DNA from: a bacterium | GTDB lineage: Bacteria > SZUA-79 > Acidulodesulfobacterales > Acidulodesulfobacteraceae | Assembly (NCBI GenBank): GCA_021825865.1 | Contig: JAKAFU010000006.1 | Span: 1-63,769, forward strand | Direction: 5' to 3' | Length of the DNA: 63,769 bases | In this document: piece by piece, positions 61,282 to 63,769 of the stretch | Layout of the letters: each line of letters opens with the position of its first letter | Position numbering within the stretch: the first letter of the stretch is position 1 | The notes under the pieces: generated by a model | Databases searched by the model: none | Told to the model about the DNA's origin: nothing | The model's input: only the letters and a program-made list of their open reading frames with translations | Translations under genes and position numbers: made by a program

Positions 61282-61383
61282 AAAATCTTTTTTATATATA
61301 TATCTTTTTATATATATTAAATATTGCAGATATGTTTGCGTATATTAAATATCTGTTAAGCATCGCGGACATATCGCAAACTT

Positions 61384-61535
61384 AGAGAAAAATTGTACGT
61401 TTAGTTTTACTTGTCTGTTTATATTTATATTTATTCATATTAATTTTAAAGTAAACAATAGAGAAAAATTGCACATTTAGTTTTATTGAGGTGTTTATAT
61501 TTATATTCATTCATATCAATTTTAAAGTAAAAAAA
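61384..61535 (+). repeat. 76-bp tandem duplication upstream of fliH
   Basis: Two adjacent copies, 61384-61459 and 61460-61535, match at 65 of 76 bases with no gap. The second copy ends two bases before the fliH ATG (61538). Most differences fall in a central 8-base block (ACTTGTCT against ATTGAGGT). Confidence 0.9.
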
Positions 61536-61537
61536 AT

Positions 61538-62269
61538 ATGTCAAACGTTATAAGAAATTTTGAGGTAAATTTAGAAAGCGATACGATATACGACGGTTCT
61601 AAAATTATTTTAGCGAATGTCATCAAAAGCGGGAATATCGAAGAAGATGCAGAATTGCTTAATGCTCTTGAAGCCGTTCCACCGGTAATTCAGAAATTTA
61701 TTTTAAATCATATAGAAAGCTATAAAAAGAAATTAAATAAAACAATTGAAGATAAGAGTGAAATAATATTTAAAGAAAACAAAGCCAACGGATATGCTGA
61801 AGGTTTTAAGACAGGTAAAACAGAAGCCCTTCAATCTTTAGCAAAAGAAGTCAAAAATATGACACAAGTTGCAGCAGACATTGGTCAATTTAAAAATGTT
61901 TTATACAATGATGTTAAAAAAGAAACTATTGAACTATCTTTAAAAATTGCCGAAAAAATAGTCAACTCCGCAGTTTTGTCCGATAATGATTTTTTAAAAA
62001 GCACAATATCCGCCGTCTTGAATAAAGCTGCAGATTCTACTAATATTATTATATATTTGAATCCTTCCGATTACAATTCATTCAGTAAAAATTCTGAAAC
62101 GGCAGAAACACTGTCAAAAAATAAACAATCTAAAATTTCGTTTATGTCAGACCCTAATCTGCTGCCGGGAAATACTTTTATTAAGACAGATTTCGGGGAA
62201 ATAGACGCCGGAATAGAAACTCAGCTGAATCAGATAGAAAAAGCTTTCAATAAAATTATTCCCGACTAA
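61538..62269 (+). CDS. fliH: Flagellar export ATPase regulator FliH
   Basis: A 243-residue FliH. A helical/coiled N-terminal part (IQKFILNHIESYKKKLNKTI, then GYAEGFKTGKTEALQSL with the GxxxG-type pattern) leads to the V-ATPase-E-like C-terminal domain (ETIELSLKIAEKIVNSAVLS, IIIYLNPSDYN, GAIDAGIETQLNQI-like ending). FliH holds and restrains FliI at the C-ring. The gene is not followed by fliI: a convergent YacP-type gene ends 24 bases away. Confidence 0.92.
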   Translation: MSNVIRNFEVNLESDTIYDGSKIILANVIKSGNIEEDAELLNALEAVPPVIQKFILNHIESYKKKLNKTIEDKSEIIFKENKANGYAEGFKTGKTEALQSLAKEVKNMTQVAADIGQFKNVLYNDVKKETIELSLKIAEKIVNSAVLSDNDFLKSTISAVLNKAADSTNIIIYLNPSDYNSFSKNSETAETLSKNKQSKISFMSDPNLLPGNTFIKTDFGEIDAGIETQLNQIEKAFNKIIPD

Positions 62270-62293
62270 TAATAAATAATACATAAAAGGATT

Positions 62294-62854
62294 TTAAAGT
62301 TTTTTAATCTTTCGCATCTTCAGTCTTTCTTTTTTAGAGAGTCTATGCGGATTACCTTTTTTCTTGGTATTCTTTGCGCGCTCCGTCCCGCTGAAAAAAT
62401 CATCATCTTCGTCATCCGTAAAATCATAATCGTTAGAATAATTACCTTCGTCTTTCTCTTCATTGATAATATTATTAATTATAATTTTAAATTCTTCTGG
62501 GCTTACACTTGAAACATTATCTAATCTTTCAACATATCTTTTAATTTCATTATCATTGGTGACTACTAATGAATTCCTGATATTTTCCGCTATCCGCATT
62601 ATTACGGCATCGGCTTTTTCACCTCTTTTTGAATAGATTACTTCAATATTTCCTATGTTGTATTTTGACTCAAAAGGTTCCTGCGTCAAATAACCGTCAA
62701 AAACAACTATCACTTTATTTTTTTTTACATTATAATATCTTGATAGCAAGATAATAGTGTTATTCCGTAATTCCTGTAATTTTTCAGATTTTACGTTTAT
62801 TTTGAAATAAGAATTAAATATAAAATTATATCCGTCAATTATTACTGTAATCAT
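62294..62854 (-). CDS. YacP/NYN-domain ribonuclease
   Basis: A 186-residue protein of the YacP (NYN, PIN-like) family, related to the ribosome-associated mRNase Rae1 of Bacillus. It has TVIIDGYNFIFNSYF with the first acidic residue, KVIVVFDGY, and EKADAVIMRIAENI plus VVTNDNEI with further acidic metal ligands. An acidic stretch (DYDFTDDEDDDFF) and a basic tail (KKERLKMRKIKKL) follow. The ATG at 62854 is preceded by AAAGG; a TTG start at 62878 is less likely. It is convergent with fliH and divergent from the next gene. Confidence 0.85.
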   Translation of the reverse strand: MITVIIDGYNFIFNSYFKINVKSEKLQELRNNTIILLSRYYNVKKNKVIVVFDGYLTQEPFESKYNIGNIEVIYSKRGEKADAVIMRIAENIRNSLVVTNDNEIKRYVERLDNVSSVSPEEFKIIINNIINEEKDEGNYSNDYDFTDDEDDDFFSGTERAKNTKKKGNPHRLSKKERLKMRKIKKL

Positions 62855-62891
62855 AATACATAATACCTTTAACTTCAATTATAAATTAAAA

Positions 62892-63769
62892 ATGACGCGC
62901 GGCAGTAAAACAGAGAATGTTTTTCAATACCTTGCGTATGTAGTTACGCAAAAAGAAGAAACCAAAAATTTTATAAAAAAAGCTCTTTTAAAAACATTAC
63001 CGGCAGATAAAATAAAACTGCTTAAAAATTGCGGCGAACTTCCAAAACATTTTGAAAATCCGACTTATATTATTTTTCAGTATAATCCGCTCAATATTTC
63101 TCATATTGCAAAAATAGGTCCTAAAAGAAATATTAATATTTTTGCATATATTGAACATATCTATGATTTATCCGAAAAAAATATTTTAGAGCTTATAAAA
63201 TATAAAATAGACCATGTTCTGTATCCGGAAAATACCGGCCAAATTAAATTTGAAAACTTTGTAGATTCTAAAATTTTCAAAAAGAAAAACGGCAATGCAT
63301 TTATAGATATAGAATCTTCCCTTTTAAAAGATATTAACACAGAATTAGAAGAAAATATATACGGTATTTCTCCTAAATTAAAAAAAATTATAGACGGCAT
63401 AGAGAAAATCGCTCTTTCCGACAGCAATGTCCTAATAACCGGGGAATCTGGAACAGGCAAAGAACTTATAGCAAAATTAATTCACCAAAAATCTAAAAGA
63501 AATAAAAAAAATATTGTGCCTGTCAACTGCGGCGCTGTGCCCGGAGAGTTATTAGAAAGCGAATTATTCGGCTACAAAAAAGGAGCTTTTACGGGCGCTT
63601 ATGCCGATAAACCCGGAAGATTTGAATTGGCTAATCAATCTACAATCTTTCTTGACGAAATAGGCGATATGAATTTTAGTCTTCAGGTAAAACTTTTGAG
63701 AGTGATACAGGAACATGAAATTGAGCCGGTCGGCTCAATAAAACCGGTTAAAGTAGATTGCCGAATTAT
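62892..63769 (+). CDS. Sigma-54-dependent activator, N-terminal part (cut by window end)
   Basis: The frame is open from ATG 62892 to the end of the window (292 codons). The first ~160 residues form an alpha/beta domain with no clear phospho-acceptor Asp (PTYIIFQYNPLNISHIAKIG, then NIFAYIEHIYDL). The AAA+ domain follows with Walker A GESGTGKELIAKLIHQ, the GAFTGA loop in KKGAFTGAYADK and Walker B TIFLDEIGDM. It is a second sigma-54 activator beside the FlrC-like one. Given the location it could be an FlrA/FleQ-type master regulator, but the DNA-binding end is outside the window. Only 37 bases separate it from the YacP gene. Confidence 0.85.
   Translation, partial: MTRGSKTENVFQYLAYVVTQKEETKNFIKKALLKTLPADKIKLLKNCGELPKHFENPTYIIFQYNPLNISHIAKIGPKRNINIFAYIEHIYDLSEKNILELIKYKIDHVLYPENTGQIKFENFVDSKIFKKKNGNAFIDIESSLLKDINTELEENIYGISPKLKKIIDGIEKIALSDSNVLITGESGTGKELIAKLIHQKSKRNKKNIVPVNCGAVPGELLESELFGYKKGAFTGAYADKPGRFELANQSTIFLDEIGDMNFSLQVKLLRVIQEHEIEPVGSIKPVKVDCRI

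Overview
This AT-rich window is almost entirely a flagellar and chemotaxis gene block from a Gram-negative, polarly flagellated bacterium. Outer-membrane L-ring and P-ring genes (flgH, flgI), FlhF/FlhG, FliA, sigma-54 control by an FlrB/FlrC-like pair and the CsrA/FliW pair are all present. Gene content and style suggest a low-GC deltaproteobacterial-grade lineage (Desulfobacterota; Acidulodesulfobacterales is one guess), but no 16S or other taxonomic marker lies in the window, so this is inference.

Layout. 1-5.5 kb: an S49 protease, a FlgJ fused to a GH23 transglycosylase, the stator pair motA-motB, a PilZ protein and a small helical ORF. 5.8-8.5 kb (+ strand): a small N-terminal-domain protein, an HDOD protein and a GGDEF protein. 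8.5-19.5 kb (- strand): a rod/ring and hook-junction block, transcribed flgF, flgG, flgA, flgH, flgI, flgM, flgN-like, flgK, flgL, csrA, fliW. 19.8-22.4 kb: a YcgR-like PilZ gene (+), then a second FliK-like/FhlX (FlhB C-domain) module (-). 22.5-54.6 kb (- strand): one long run transcribed flrC-like, flgD, flgE, fliK, fliJ, motE-like, fliL, fliM, fliN, fliO, fliP, fliQ, fliR, flhB, flhA, flhF, flhG, fliA, HEAT-repeat gene, cheR, response regulator, cheY, cheA, cheB, cheW, parC-like, parP-like, ending at a clear intrinsic terminator. 54.9-62.3 kb (+ strand): flrB-like kinase, flgB, flgC, fliE, fliF, fliG, fliH. The right edge has a YacP/NYN RNase (-) and the start of another sigma-54 activator (+, cut by the window end).

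Together these genes build the basal body, export gate, C-ring switch, rod, hook and stator, control hook length and class switching (FliK, FlhB, FlgM/FliA), and place and operate a polar chemosensory array. Not in the window: fliI, fliC, fliD, fliS, any MCP, cheD and a CheY phosphatase gene. Four near-identical sigma-54 promoters (TGGCAT-N3-TA-TTGC) precede flgB, flgF, flgD and fliL.

Points that stand out: a flgB start codon that falls at the predicted sigma-54 transcription start; a FlhF with altered GTPase motifs paired with a FlhG that lacks its usual activator helix; a FliN with a duplicated N-terminal motif resembling the CheY-docking site; a ParC/ParP-like pair inside the che operon; two decayed IS200/IS605-like right ends; and intergenic spacers repeatedly built from imperfect local duplications. 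No RNA genes, CRISPR array or intact mobile element were seen.
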